From Methylocella sp. (lineage in GTDB: Bacteria; Pseudomonadota; Alphaproteobacteria; Rhizobiales; Beijerinckiaceae), in NCBI GenBank assembly GCA_037200525.1, contig JBBCGG010000001.1, positions 4,394,501 to 4,458,500 on the forward strand: DNA of 64,000 nt, given 5' to 3'. The notes beneath the pieces were generated by a model. The model had not been told where the DNA came from, did no database searches, and saw only the letters and a list, made by a program, of their open reading frames with translations. Positions 35,070 to 44,962 of this stretch are shown here, in pieces; position 1 is the stretch's first letter, and every line of letters starts with the position of its first letter. Position numbers and translations under genes: made by a program.

Positions 35070-37337
35070 TTGCTAGACTGCAGCCGACTCCGACATACGG
35101 GTCGGATCTCTTTGGAGCATCGAATCGTGTTCGACGGTCTGCGCAGGACGCAGCTTTGGCGGAAAATAGCGCGAGCCTTGCTCGCCTTTGACGCTTTCGT
35201 CGATTCCTCCCTCTATGCGAGCGGCGAACGGACCAAGGAGCGCTACGCCGCCTTTTCCACCTTCATGGACAGGTTCCACATCGCCGGCTGGCGTCGCGCC
35301 CTCAATGAAATCGCCTGCGAGTCAATAACCATCACGATCGCCTTCGGCCTCGTGGCGCTTACTCTGGCGGTCCCGGCCTTCCAGGAGACCTCTGACGATT
35401 GGCTGAAGAAACAAGACCTCGCCGTGACGTTTCTCGACCGTTATGGTCAGGAAGTTGGGCGACGCGGCATCAAGCATGATGATTCGGTGACGTTCGATCA
35501 GCTGCCCGAATATCTGATCGAGGCGGTTCTGGCGACTGAGGATCGGCGCTTCTTCGATCATTTCGGCATCGACGTGATCGGCACTTTGCGGGCTCTGACG
35601 GTCAACGCCCGCGCCAATACCGTGGTGCAAGGCGGCTCGTCGATCACCCAGCAACTGGCCAAGAACATCTTCCTGTCCAACAAACGGACCTTAGAGCGCA
35701 AGATCAAGGAGGCCTATCTTGCGGTCTGGCTCGAATTCCGTTTGTCCAAACGCGAGATCCTGCGGCTTTATCTCGATCGCGCCTATCTCGGCGGCGGCGC
35801 CTTTGGAGTGCAGGCCGCGTCGGAGTTTTATTTCGGCAAATCGGTGCGGGATCTCTCGCTTGCCGAAGCCGCTATGATGGCTGGCCTGTTTAAGGCGCCG
35901 ACGAAATACGCGCCGCACGTCAATCTGCCGGCCGCGCGGGCGCGAGCCAATGACGTTCTGAACAATATGGTCGACGCGGGCTACCTAACCGAAGGGCAGA
36001 TCTACGCGGCGCTGCGCAATCCGGCGACCGCGGTCGATCGCAACAAGGATGTCAGCCCCGATTGGTATCTCGATTATGCCTATGATGAGGTGAAAAAACT
36101 CAGCGACGCGAAGAAGATTGGCGATGACCGCGTGCTCACGGTGCGCACAGCGCTCGACTCCAACCTGCAAAGGCGCGTTGACGCGACAATCGAGGATCAG
36201 TTGCGCCAATATGGCTCCAGCTATCATGCCAAACAAAGCGCAATGGTGATTCTGGAGCCGACGGGCGCCTTGCGGGCGATCAGCGGCGGCCGCGATTATG
36301 GCGCGAGCCAGTTTAACCGAGCGACCGACGCTTTGCGTCAACCTGGCTCATCGTTCAAGCCATTCGTTTATCTAACGGCACTGATGACCGGAAAATTCAA
36401 GCCGACGACCATTGTGGTCGATGCGCCGATCTGCATCGGCAATTGGTGCCCGCATAATTATAAGAACAGCTACGCCGGTTCGCTGCCGCTGGTGACGGCC
36501 CTGGCGCATTCGCTGAATACGGTTGCCGTGAGGCTGTCGATCGCCATCGGCGATGGCAATCCGAAGGCCGGCCGCGCAAAAATCATCGACACCGCGCGGC
36601 GGATGGGGCTGACGACGCCTCTGGCTGATACGGTTTCGCTGCCGATCGGCGCGGCGGAAGTCACCGTCATCGATATGGCTTCGGCCTATTGCACCTTCGC
36701 CAACGGCGGCCTCCGCGCGCCGCCCTATTCCGCGGTCGAAATCAGCAACAGCCGCGGCGAAGTGATCTACAGGCATGACCGCGATGAGCCGCCGCTGCGC
36801 CAGATCATTCCGGCGGAAACCATCGCAACGATGGATGGGATGCTGATGCAAGTCGTTCTCGCCGGCACCGGCCGCCGCGCGCAGCTCGACAATATCGAGG
36901 TCGCCGGCAAGACCGGCACGACGAACGGCTATAAGGACGCCTGGTTCATCGGCTTCACCGGCAATTATGTCGGCGCGGTCTGGTTCGGCAATGATGATGA
37001 CACGTCTATGGACAATATGACCGGGGGCACCCTACCCGCCTCGACCTGGCATGAGGTCATGACCTACGCACATCAGGGCATCGAGCTGAAGCCGTTGCCG
37101 GGACGCCCGGTTCCTGAGGTTGCATCTCCCGCAGAAGCCGCGCCCGACGCGAGCGTCGCCTCCACTGAGGCGCCGCAGCGACCGGCGACCCTATCGACGC
37201 GGGCCGCTGAAGCCTTGCGCGCAATCGAGGTCGAGATGACGGCGGCCCAAAAGCAGCGAGCGGACGCCGTCGCCGGGGCTAGCGCCGCGTCGGATGCGCG
37301 GCAGACTCCAGTTACGCCAGGTCAGGGCGGTGGTTGA
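35070..37337 (+). CDS. Class A penicillin-binding protein (PBP1A-type)
   Basis: Bifunctional peptidoglycan synthase. One membrane segment near residues 88-107, then the GT51 glycosyltransferase domain (AVLATEDRRFFDHFGID with the catalytic Glu; QGGSSITQQLAKNIFLSNKRT), then the transpeptidase domain with SxxK nucleophile Ser427 (QPGSSFKPF), an SLN motif (AHSLNTVA) and KTGTTNG (Lys614). The C-terminal 80 residues are Ala/Pro-rich and probably disordered. The frame opens at TTG 35070; a GTG at 35127 (VFDGLRRTQLW) may be the true start. Its end overlaps a GTG start of the DUF1214 gene, giving a three-gene operon. Confidence 0.9.
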   Translation: MLDCSRLRHTGRISLEHRIVFDGLRRTQLWRKIARALLAFDAFVDSSLYASGERTKERYAAFSTFMDRFHIAGWRRALNEIACESITITIAFGLVALTLAVPAFQETSDDWLKKQDLAVTFLDRYGQEVGRRGIKHDDSVTFDQLPEYLIEAVLATEDRRFFDHFGIDVIGTLRALTVNARANTVVQGGSSITQQLAKNIFLSNKRTLERKIKEAYLAVWLEFRLSKREILRLYLDRAYLGGGAFGVQAASEFYFGKSVRDLSLAEAAMMAGLFKAPTKYAPHVNLPAARARANDVLNNMVDAGYLTEGQIYAALRNPATAVDRNKDVSPDWYLDYAYDEVKKLSDAKKIGDDRVLTVRTALDSNLQRRVDATIEDQLRQYGSSYHAKQSAMVILEPTGALRAISGGRDYGASQFNRATDALRQPGSSFKPFVYLTALMTGKFKPTTIVVDAPICIGNWCPHNYKNSYAGSLPLVTALAHSLNTVAVRLSIAIGDGNPKAGRAKIIDTARRMGLTTPLADTVSLPIGAAEVTVIDMASAYCTFANGGLRAPPYSAVEISNSRGEVIYRHDRDEPPLRQIIPAETIATMDGMLMQVVLAGTGRRAQLDNIEVAGKTGTTNGYKDAWFIGFTGNYVGAVWFGNDDDTSMDNMTGGTLPASTWHEVMTYAHQGIELKPLPGRPVPEVASPAEAAPDASVASTEAPQRPATLSTRAAEALRAIEVEMTAAQKQRADAVAGASAASDARQTPVTPGQGGG

Positions 37338-37986
37338 ACTGTCGTCATTTCCGCGCCAGGACGCGAAAACAAGCAGAGAAAATCGCAAAACCGGATTGCG
37401 GGAAAGCGTGGCGCTTATCGGCAAATTCCTGTTGGTCGGCTGCGCTGGCGTTCTTCTTGGTCTCTGCATCACTTTTGCGACGCTCCAGCATGGTTTTGGC
37501 TTTGGGGCGGTGACGGCGGGCCCCTGGACCGCTTGGCCAAAGAGCGGCGCGGGGAATTTCGACCCTTACGCTCGCGCCGGGCTGGCGCATTCGGGCGAGC
37601 TGCCCATGGGCGCGTCGGAGGGAGTCAGCTTTATTGCTCACGACGATAGCGCCGGGGCGGCCTTCGACGCCAATTGCGACTACACAGTGAGCGGCGAGAC
37701 GCCGAAAGCCCGCCACTGGACGCTAACTTTGCTCTCTCCGGGAGGCGCTCTGCTGGCCAACGCCGCGGATCGAAACGGTTTCACCTCCAGCGAAATTCTC
37801 CGCTCGGCCGACGGCGGCTTTACAATATCGCTGTCGCGCTCCGCCCGGCCCGGCAATTGGCTGCCCATCGGAGCCGCCAAAACATTCATCCTCGATCTTC
37901 GACTTTATGAGACGGAACTGAGCCCCGCCACAGTCGCGCTTGACGCGGCGAATCTGCCGACAATCATCAAAGGCGCCTGCCGATGA
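37330..37986 (+). CDS. DUF1214 membrane-anchored protein
   Basis: 218 residues: one membrane helix (about 32-55: LIGKFLLVGCAGVLLGLC) and a periplasmic beta-rich domain ending in GNWLPIGAAKTFILDLRLYE, the DUF1214 signature. GTG at 37330 overlaps the PBP stop, and its own stop overlaps the next start (ATGA), so all three genes are translationally linked. Pairing of DUF1214 and DUF1254 proteins is common, and in Hyphomicrobiales they often follow a class A PBP; a cell-envelope role is inferred, the molecular function is unknown. Confidence 0.8.
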   Translation: MVELSSFPRQDAKTSRENRKTGLRESVALIGKFLLVGCAGVLLGLCITFATLQHGFGFGAVTAGPWTAWPKSGAGNFDPYARAGLAHSGELPMGASEGVSFIAHDDSAGAAFDANCDYTVSGETPKARHWTLTLLSPGGALLANAADRNGFTSSEILRSADGGFTISLSRSARPGNWLPIGAAKTFILDLRLYETELSPATVALDAANLPTIIKGACR

Positions 37987-38567
37987 TGAACCGGCTTGAT
38001 CGCCTTCTCGTCGGCCTGCTCTGGCTGCTTGGGATCATTTTCGCGGCGGGGATCGTCCATATCGTGTCGATTTTCGCGCTGCCTGACTTTGAAGGAAAAG
38101 ACGCCTTTGTCCGGCTCTCGGCTTTGGCGAAACCTGCCGAGTTGACGCTTCTGCCGCGACCAAGCCCCGGCAAGGCGTTCATGCCTTTTTCGGATCCAGC
38201 CCTGGCGCAGGGCGTCTGCCTGTTCGACCTGTCGCAAAATCCCTTGCGTCTTCACGGCGAGATTGAGGGCGACGCTATGCTGACCCTTTCCTTTCGCACG
38301 CCCACCGGGGAAATCTTCTATTCAATGACGGACCGAGCGGCGCAGCACGGCAAGATCGATGTGCTGATCCTAACTCCAGAACAGCTCGAAAGCCTGCAAG
38401 CCGAGGAAGACGACGATGACGAGCCGCCGCAAGAATTGCGGCTCCTCGCCCCGACGAGAAGAGGGTTTGTCCTCATCAATGCGTTGAGCGCATTCCCGAG
38501 CGAAAGACAGGATGCGGAGCAGCGGGTCAAAGCCATCTCATGCGAGCCGGAAGTTTCGCAGGAATAG
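37983..38567 (+). CDS. DUF1254 membrane-anchored protein
   Basis: 194 residues: a membrane helix at about 8-32 (LLVGLLWLLGIIFAAGIVHI) and a periplasmic domain with MTDRAAQHGKIDVLILTPEQ, as in short DUF1254 proteins. An acidic linker (EEDDDDEPP) sits before the final strand pair. It overlaps the DUF1214 gene by 4 bases and ends the PBP operon. Function unknown; it probably works as a pair with its neighbour. Confidence 0.8.
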   Translation: MMNRLDRLLVGLLWLLGIIFAAGIVHIVSIFALPDFEGKDAFVRLSALAKPAELTLLPRPSPGKAFMPFSDPALAQGVCLFDLSQNPLRLHGEIEGDAMLTLSFRTPTGEIFYSMTDRAAQHGKIDVLILTPEQLESLQAEEDDDDEPPQELRLLAPTRRGFVLINALSAFPSERQDAEQRVKAISCEPEVSQE

Positions 38568-39038
38568 GACGGCGCCCAAGGAGCGCTTGGACCACGATCT
38601 CGAAAAGCGAAACGCTCTTCGGAGATCATCCGTTAAAGCGCATCATTTAGGAAAGCCGCCGCCGATTTCCGCCGCTTCAAGCCGGATGGCTTTTTTGTCG
38701 GTCGCCGCGGCGGCGTCCCTGACACTTCGGCTATCAACTCGCGCCGGACGCCTGTGAAAATAACCACCGCGCCAGGTTCGCTCCGCCTGCTCACACGCCT
38801 GTTCTTCTCCGGCACTCTGAATGCTAAGACTTCCCCCATCGGCTTTGCCTCCGAATGATGTCGCCAGCTGGGCCCGATTTGTCCGCCTATCGCGAAACTA
38901 CCGCGCTAATCTTGATAAAGTTTCAAAAATCGATCGAAAATGAGGTAAATCAATCTAGCAAATTACAAGTTTGTACACGCGCGATGCATCCGGCATGTGA
39001 GTTATAGCACATCGCGAAATCGCCAGGTCGTCCTTCGA
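38568..39038. other. Gap with dispersed-repeat-like sequence
   Basis: 470 bases. The start (ACCACGATCTCGAAAAGCG ... CGGAGATCATCCG, 38590-38635) resembles the palindromic repeats seen at 13806 and 50838. The stretch 38900-38990 is AT-rich. No protein-coding frame is supported. Confidence 0.4.
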
Positions 39039-39419
39039 TCAAAGGAACTGGCTAAGACCCGGGATCGCAGCGGCAACTTGACCAACGCGTTCATCCCCGG
39101 CTTTCTCCCGGACATATTCGAAGAGTCCGCGCCCGACGGCCTGCATTTGTCCCATGCCGAGGCCAAGGCCGGTCAACCGTCCGGCAAGACCCATCAATCC
39201 GCCGCCCATCATTCCCATCAAACCGCTCAACATGCCGCCGCCTGTTTCTTCCGCCGCGGCGGCCGCCTCCGCAGCGCCGGGCATGGTCGCGAATAATTCA
39301 TCGACTTCCGCCTTTGGTCCCTCTTTGCGAAGGAAGGCCAAAATGATGCCAATCGCTTTCTGAGCGGTCTCGGGTTCAATTCCAGCAGAAGCGGAAACGC
39401 GTGCGACCAAATCTTCCAT
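39039..39419 (-). CDS. DUF2267-like protein with a Gly/Met-rich centre
   Basis: 126 residues. The N-terminal half (MEDLVARVSASAGIEPETAQ ... AIGIILAFLRKEGPKAEVDEL) is helical and DUF2267-like. The middle is a run dominated by Gly, Met and Leu (GGGMLSGLMGMMGGGLMGLA, then GRLTGLGLGMGQM). The C-terminus is a second helical segment (LFEYVREKAGDERVGQVAAA). No signal peptide. The family is uncharacterised. It is a single gene, divergent from pit with about 300 bases between. Confidence 0.7.
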   Translation of the reverse strand: MEDLVARVSASAGIEPETAQKAIGIILAFLRKEGPKAEVDELFATMPGAAEAAAAAEETGGGMLSGLMGMMGGGLMGLAGRLTGLGLGMGQMQAVGRGLFEYVREKAGDERVGQVAAAIPGLSQFL

Positions 39420-39720
39420 ATGAGTCCCTGCTCCTGCTGATGAGGTCCGAGCTTTTCACATTCGCGCGGCGAAAATCAAGCGCCGTTCGGCCGCAAGAAT
39501 TAGAGCGGCGGGGCAACCCGCACAAACGTCAGGCGCCCCGGCAATGCCCTAACCGACTGTCAAATATGACCTTCTCGCAGTCATCACCAGCTCTCATTTA
39601 TTGGGCTTGTCGCTGCTTTCGTCATGAGACTGTCGTGTGCGGAATATAGGTGGAAAGAGCCCGATTTCGTCTTTTCGCCAGCCTCGACCTTCGCGTATCC
39701 GCAAGCAGTGGAGAGTATCC

Positions 39721-41349
39721 ATGACAGTCTTGTCTTCACCGGACATTCTGGCGACGCCCAGCAAGGACTCAAAACCGAATCTCAATCAGCCGATGAGCCT
39801 GCGGACAATACTGATCTTCTTCGCGGTCATCGCGCTTGGCCTGTTTTTTACCGCCTTCAGCATTTTTCGGGACGTGAGCGCCGCCGGTGGAGCCTCCCCA
39901 GGCGTGTTGCCTTTCCTTCTGCTCGGCCTGGCCTTGCTCATCGCGCTCGGCTTCGAGTTTGTAAATGGCTTCCACGACACGGCCAACGCCGTCGCCACCG
40001 TCATCTACACCCACTCGCTGGCTCCGCCGGTCGCCGTGGTCTGGTCGGGCTGCTTCAATTTCCTCGGCGTTCTTTTCTCGACTGGCGCTGTGGCCTTCGG
40101 CATCGTTTCGCTTTTGCCCGTTGAATTAATCCTTCAGGTCGGCTCCGAAGCCGGTTTCGCCATGGTCTTCGCGATGCTGATCGCCGCGATCATCTGGAAC
40201 CTTGGCACGTGGTGGCTTGGCCTGCCGGCATCGAGCTCGCATACTCTGATTGGCTCCATCATCGGCGTCGGCGTCGCCAATGCGCTCATGCGCGGACGCG
40301 ACGGAACTTCGGGCGTCGACTGGAGCAAGGCGACCGAGATCGGCTATGCGCTTTTGCTGTCGCCGCTGGTTGGTTTCTTTTGCGCCGCCGGTCTGCTCTT
40401 GATCATGAAATTCTTGATCAAGAGACCAGAACTCTACTCCGAGCCGAAAGGCAACAAAGCTCCTCCGGCCTGGATCCGCGGGCTGCTCATCTTCACTTCG
40501 GCCGGCGTCTCCTTCGCTCATGGGTCGAACGATGGACAAAAGGGCATGGGCCTCATCATGCTCATCCTGATTGGCACGGTGCCGACCACTTACGCATTGA
40601 ACCGGGCGATGCCGGACGCGCAAGTGGACAGCTTCGTTCAAAATTCGCTCGCCGCCTCCAAAATCATTGAAGCCAAGGCGGGCGGCGCTGATTTCACCGG
40701 CGATCCTCGCCCGATCGTCACCAATTACGTGACCACGCATCAACTCAACGAAGAAACGTTTCCGGCCCTCGCGGCGCTGATCCGCGACGTCGCAAACCAG
40801 ATCAAATCCTATGGTTCGATTGCAAAAATGCCGGCCTCGACCGTCGGCAACGCCCGCAACGATATGTATCTGACGTCTGAGGCCCTCCGCTTCCTCGTAA
40901 AAGACAAAGGCGCCGATCTCACGGGCGCGCAGATCGCAACGCTCACGGCCTATAAGAAGGGGCTCGACGCTGCGACGAAATTCATTCCCAACTGGGTCAA
41001 GGTGTCGGTCGCGCTCGCGCTGGGACTCGGGACCATGATCGGATGGAAGCGCATTGTCGTCACCGTCGGCGAAAAAATCGGCAAGCAGCACCTGACTTAT
41101 GGCCAGGGCGCCGCTGCCGAACTCGTCGCTATGGGCACGATCGCCGCCGCTGACAGCTTCGGCCTCCCGGTCTCGACGACTCATGTGCTTTCATCCGGCG
41201 TCGCAGGGACGATGGCCGCCAATGGCTCCGGCGTGCAGATGTCAACCATCCGCAGCCTTGCCCTCGCCTGGGTGCTGACCTTGCCCTGCGCCATCGCATT
41301 GTCGGCGACCCTCTTCTTCGTGTTCCGGAAGCTGGAATTTCTGTTTTAG
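39721..41349 (+). CDS. pit: PiT-family inorganic phosphate transporter
   Basis: 542 residues. Low-affinity phosphate (metal-phosphate) symporter in the inner membrane. The duplicated PiT signature is present: GFEFVNGFHDTANAVATVIY with WWLGLPASSSHTLIGSIIG in the first repeat, and SFAHGSNDGQKGMGLIMLI with FGLPVSTTHVLSSGVAGTM in the second. Between the repeats lies a hydrophilic insert of about 120 residues (roughly 300-420), making the protein longer than E. coli PitA (499). Start at ATG 39721 is preferred to 39637. Upstream bases 39420-39720 hold no gene and should contain its promoter. No DUF47 (PhoU-like) partner is adjacent. Confidence 0.95.
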   Translation: MTVLSSPDILATPSKDSKPNLNQPMSLRTILIFFAVIALGLFFTAFSIFRDVSAAGGASPGVLPFLLLGLALLIALGFEFVNGFHDTANAVATVIYTHSLAPPVAVVWSGCFNFLGVLFSTGAVAFGIVSLLPVELILQVGSEAGFAMVFAMLIAAIIWNLGTWWLGLPASSSHTLIGSIIGVGVANALMRGRDGTSGVDWSKATEIGYALLLSPLVGFFCAAGLLLIMKFLIKRPELYSEPKGNKAPPAWIRGLLIFTSAGVSFAHGSNDGQKGMGLIMLILIGTVPTTYALNRAMPDAQVDSFVQNSLAASKIIEAKAGGADFTGDPRPIVTNYVTTHQLNEETFPALAALIRDVANQIKSYGSIAKMPASTVGNARNDMYLTSEALRFLVKDKGADLTGAQIATLTAYKKGLDAATKFIPNWVKVSVALALGLGTMIGWKRIVVTVGEKIGKQHLTYGQGAAAELVAMGTIAAADSFGLPVSTTHVLSSGVAGTMAANGSGVQMSTIRSLALAWVLTLPCAIALSATLFFVFRKLEFLF

Positions 41350-41700
41350 CAAAGTCTGCTTGAGAGGGCGCCTGGACTGTCATAAGCCCGGGCCGCGCGA
41401 AAATTCCGCGACTTCGCAAAGACTATTCGCAAATCCTGCCCGAAGCTGAGCTTCCGCCCCAGCGACCGCTACCCTGGAAACGGGCATTCCTCGAGGCATA
41501 TGCGGCTCGGAGCCGAATCCAGCGCATTGTCCGCGACGCTCCCTGTCGACAAATCCATTTTCTCCATATTTGTCAGCTGATCGAATCTAGAGAGGCCGGC
41601 CTATTGGCGGCGCAGCCGAAGAGTTTCGCCTTGAACGACCGCGCGTCACGTGCATTTCTTATATATGTGTTTGCCTATGAACCGACGGACGATCGGACGC
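41350..41700. other. Gap upstream of cysE
   Basis: 350 bases, no supported gene; a minus-strand frame here is an artefact of GC-rich sequence and the end of pit. Presumed terminator of pit and promoter of cysE. I looked for a SAM riboswitch core before the sulfur genes and did not see one. Confidence 0.35.
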
Positions 41701-42561
41701 ATGACGCTGGTTACCAATGAGGCGCCCTCTGAAGCAGCGATGCCGCCGGAGACCTCGTCTCTCGCGCTTTGGACGCGCTTGCGCCAGGAAGCCGAAGAAG
41801 CGTTCGCCCGCGAGCGCACTCTAGCGCCGCTGTTCGTCAATTCGATTCTAAACCGTTCGTCGTTCGAGGACGCCGTCATTCATCGCGTCGCGGGGCGGCT
41901 CGGCAATGAGACGGTTCCGGCCTATCTGATCAGCGATGCGTTCGGGCAGGCGATCACTGAGGATCCCAGCATCGGGGACGCATTCCGGGCCGATATTCTG
42001 GCGGTGCTGGAGCGCGACCCTGCGAGCGAACGGTTGATCGAACCTCTCCTTTACTACAAGGGCTTTAACGCCATTGAGACGCATCGGCTGGCGCACTGGC
42101 TCTGGCACCATGACCGGCCTGATTTCGCGCTCTACTTGCAAAGCCGCTCGTCCGAATTGTTCCAGACCGACATCAATCCTGCGGCGAGCATTGGCAAGGG
42201 CGTTTTTCTGGATCACGCCACCGGGCTCGTCGTCGGTTCGACCGCCATCATTGAGGATGACGTATCGATTTTGCAGGACGTGACGCTCGGCGGCACCGGC
42301 AAAGAGCGCGGCGACCGGCACCCGAAAGTGCGGCGCGGCGTCATGATCGGTGCGGGAGCGAAAATCCTCGGCAATATCGAAATCGGCGCCCGCTCGCTGA
42401 TCGCCGCCGGCTCAGTCGTGTTGCGCGACGTTCCGCCAAACACCACTATGGCCGGGGTTCCCGCTCGCCCGGTTGGAACCACCGGCTCCGCCGAGCCCGC
42501 GCGCGATATGAATCAGATTCTGAGCCAGCTCGCCTATGATTCATTTACCTATATGATCTGA
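41701..42561 (+). CDS. cysE: Serine O-acetyltransferase
   Basis: 286 residues. Makes O-acetylserine from serine and acetyl-CoA, the first step to cysteine. N-terminal helical domain (SLALWTRLRQEAEEAFARE), then the left-handed beta-helix of hexapeptide repeats with KGVFLDHATGLVVGSTAIIE (catalytic His-Asp pair nearby) and VTLGGTGKERGDRHPKV. The C-terminal tail ends near TYMI; CysE tails commonly end in Ile and dock into cysteine synthase, and this one does too, with CysK encoded 2.4 kb downstream. ATG 41701 is used; ATG 41677 (MNRRTIGR) is possible. 53 bases before metY, same strand. Confidence 0.92.
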   Translation: MTLVTNEAPSEAAMPPETSSLALWTRLRQEAEEAFARERTLAPLFVNSILNRSSFEDAVIHRVAGRLGNETVPAYLISDAFGQAITEDPSIGDAFRADILAVLERDPASERLIEPLLYYKGFNAIETHRLAHWLWHHDRPDFALYLQSRSSELFQTDINPAASIGKGVFLDHATGLVVGSTAIIEDDVSILQDVTLGGTGKERGDRHPKVRRGVMIGAGAKILGNIEIGARSLIAAGSVVLRDVPPNTTMAGVPARPVGTTGSAEPARDMNQILSQLAYDSFTYMI

Positions 42562-42614
42562 TGCAACGCTGCCGGCGCCCATAGCCGGCTCAACGAAACA
42601 CTGGGAGAACGCAA

Positions 42615-43925
42615 ATGTCGGCGCAAACGAGAAAGCCGGAGACCCTCGCCCTCCACGCCGGGTGGCGCGCCGATCCGGCGACCGGCGCCGTCGCCGTCCC
42701 GATCTATCAGACGACTTCCTTTCAATTTCACGACACGCAGCACGCGGCCGATCTGTTCGCGCTGAAAGAGCTCGGCAATATTTATACGCGCATAGGCAAT
42801 CCGACGACCGACGTGCTGGAGCAACGCGTGGCCGCGTTGGAAGGCGGAGTCGCAGCATTGGCGCTCGCATCGGGTCAGGCCGCTTCGGCCATCGCGGTGC
42901 AAAATCTCGCGCGCGCCGGCGATAACATCGTCAGCGCCACGGATCTTTACGGCGGCACCTGGAACCTCTTCGCCAATACGCTGAAGGACCAAGGCATCGA
43001 AGTTCGTTTCGTCGATCCGATCGATCCGGAGAACTTTCGCCGGGCCACAGACGGGCGCACGCGCGCCTATTATTCCGAGACGCTTCCCAATCCGAAGCTC
43101 GCGGTTTTTCCGATCTCCGAAGTCGCCGCCATCGGCCGCGCGTTCGGCATCCCGCTCATCGTCGACAATACGGCTGCGCCGATCCTTTCGCGCCCGCTCG
43201 ATCATGGCGCCGCGATCGTCGTCTATTCGGCCACAAAATATCTCGGCGGCCACGGCAACTCGATCGGCGGCCTTATCGTCGATGGCGGCAATTTCGATTG
43301 GGCGCAGCATAAGGAGCGGCAGCCGGCGCTGAATACGCCCGACCCCAGCTATCACGGCGCGATCTGGACGGAAGCCGTGAAGCCTTTGGGTCCGGTCGCC
43401 TATATCGTCAAGGCGCGCACGACTCTTTTGCGGGATGTCGGCTCGTGCCTATCGCCCTTCAACGCCTTTCTTCTCTTGCAGGGAATCGAGACCATTGCGC
43501 TCAGGATCGAACGCCACGTCAAGAACGCCGAGGCGGTGGTCAATTATCTGACGCAAAAGCCGGGAGTGACGAAAGTCTTTTATCCCTCGCTGCAGACCGG
43601 GGTTACGCGCGAGCGCGCCGATAAATATCTGACCGGCGGCTATGGCGGCCTCGTCGGGTTCGAGCTCGCCAACGCGGAAGCGGGGCGCAAATTCATCGAT
43701 CGCCTCGAACTTTTCTACCATGTCGCCAATATCGGAGACTCGCGCAGCCTCGCGATCCACCCGGCGACCACGACCCATTCGCAGCTATCGGCCGAAGAGC
43801 AGCTCGCGACCGGCGTATCGCCCGGCTACGTGCGCCTCTCCATCGGCATCGAGCATATCGACGACATTATCGCGGACCTCGATCAAGCTCTGGCTGCGGC
43901 GACCGGGCTCGCCCGCGCCGCCTGA
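42615..43925 (+). CDS. metY: O-acetylhomoserine aminocarboxypropyltransferase
   Basis: 436 residues, PLP enzyme of the Cys/Met metabolism family; joins O-acetylhomoserine with sulfide (or methanethiol) to homocysteine/methionine. Seen: ALHAGWRADPATGAVAVPIY, YTRIGNPTTDVLEQRVAALE, and the PLP lysine K208 in YSATKYLGGHGN. Length (about 430) and the inserted segment after the PLP Lys (ALNTPDPSYHGAIW) separate MetY from the shorter MetB/MetC/MetZ group. GGGAG lies before the ATG. Together with cysE and cysK it forms a sulfide-assimilation group. Methylthio substrates cannot be excluded. Confidence 0.92.
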   Translation: MSAQTRKPETLALHAGWRADPATGAVAVPIYQTTSFQFHDTQHAADLFALKELGNIYTRIGNPTTDVLEQRVAALEGGVAALALASGQAASAIAVQNLARAGDNIVSATDLYGGTWNLFANTLKDQGIEVRFVDPIDPENFRRATDGRTRAYYSETLPNPKLAVFPISEVAAIGRAFGIPLIVDNTAAPILSRPLDHGAAIVVYSATKYLGGHGNSIGGLIVDGGNFDWAQHKERQPALNTPDPSYHGAIWTEAVKPLGPVAYIVKARTTLLRDVGSCLSPFNAFLLLQGIETIALRIERHVKNAEAVVNYLTQKPGVTKVFYPSLQTGVTRERADKYLTGGYGGLVGFELANAEAGRKFIDRLELFYHVANIGDSRSLAIHPATTTHSQLSAEEQLATGVSPGYVRLSIGIEHIDDIIADLDQALAAATGLARAA

Positions 43926-43997
43926 GCCGTGACAAGTCCTGCGCGATCAATGTTGAACGCTAATCGGTTCAATTCTGAAATCATACGGAAACAATCG

Positions 43998-44013
43998 CGC
44001 CCTAAACAGGGCG
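43998..44013 (+). terminator. Short hairpin after metY
   Basis: CGCCCT-AAAC-AGGGCG, a perfect 6-bp stem with tetraloop, 73 bases past the metY stop; a T-run (TTTTT) occurs 18 bases further on, too far for a standard intrinsic terminator. Confidence 0.35.
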
Positions 44014-44135
44014 GCGATGATGCGGCGCTCTGTTTTTGATTGTTGACAGAAAGCCTAGACTTTATACTTTGCGGTCAGAGCGGCGTTCAGTTTCTCAGCT
44101 AGCCGAACAGACGCTCGTTTGAGGAAAGACGAGAA

Positions 44136-44771
44136 ATGGCGCTTCAGCTTAGCGATATTGCTCCGGACTTTGAGGCGGACACCACCAAAGGCCGCATTCG
44201 TTTCCATCAATGGGCTGGAGATTCCTGGGTAATCCTTTTTTCTCACCCTAAAAATTTCACTCCCGTGTGCACGACCGAACTCGGCTACGCCGCCAAGTTG
44301 AAACCTGAGTTCGACAAACGAAACGTCAAGGCCATCGGCCTCAGCGTCGATGAGCTGTCGAGGCACGGCGAATGGGAATACGACATCAAGGAAACGCAGG
44401 GCCATGCGCTCAACTTTCCGCTGATCGCCGATCCAGATCGCAAGGTCGCCGAGCTTTATGGCATGATCCATCCCCATGCGAGCGACACGCTGACGGTCCG
44501 TTCGGTCTTCGTCATTGGGCCAGACAAGAAGATCAAGCTTACCCTGACCTATCCAGCCAGCACGGGCCGCAACTTCGACGAAGTGCTGCGGGTCGTCGAT
44601 TCCCTGCAGCTGACCTCGCGACATCAAGTGGTGACGCCTGTGAATTGGAAGACGGGCGAAGACGTCATCATCACTCCCTCCGTTTCCGATGAGGACGCGA
44701 AGAAGAAATATCCGGAAGGATGGACGGCGCAGCGTCCCTATTTGCGACTTGTTCCGCAGCCGCAAGAGTGA
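44136..44771 (+). CDS. 1-Cys (Prx6-type) peroxiredoxin
   Basis: 211 residues, cytoplasmic thiol peroxidase reducing H2O2 and organic hydroperoxides. The peroxidatic Cys45 is in FTPVCTTELGYAAKL; the Prx6 C-terminal domain (TPVNWKTGEDVIITPSVSDE, then KKYPEGWTAQRPYLRLVP) is complete and no resolving Cys is visible, so an external thiol would resolve the sulfenate. GAGGAAAG lies about 12 bases before the ATG. It sits between metY and cysK on the same strand; whether it shares their regulation is not shown. Confidence 0.95.
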   Translation: MALQLSDIAPDFEADTTKGRIRFHQWAGDSWVILFSHPKNFTPVCTTELGYAAKLKPEFDKRNVKAIGLSVDELSRHGEWEYDIKETQGHALNFPLIADPDRKVAELYGMIHPHASDTLTVRSVFVIGPDKKIKLTLTYPASTGRNFDEVLRVVDSLQLTSRHQVVTPVNWKTGEDVIITPSVSDEDAKKKYPEGWTAQRPYLRLVPQPQE

Positions 44772-44962
44772 GCGCGTTCAAGGAAGGTTAGGGTCTGTCG
44801 CAGAGGTCGGACGAGCAAGGCGCGGCCTCCGGCAGGCGATGATGGCGGCGCGGATTCGTCATGCGGCCATAAAACGGTTGTCCTAAAGCATCGTACAAGT
44901 CTCTTAACACATTGCACACCCGGGCTGCGGCGGCGCGGTTCAAACCAATCGGAGCATGGATC

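Noticed and set aside
40126-41184. 352-codon minus-strand frame
   Set aside because: Antisense to pit; the charged, His-rich composition is that of a shadow frame.
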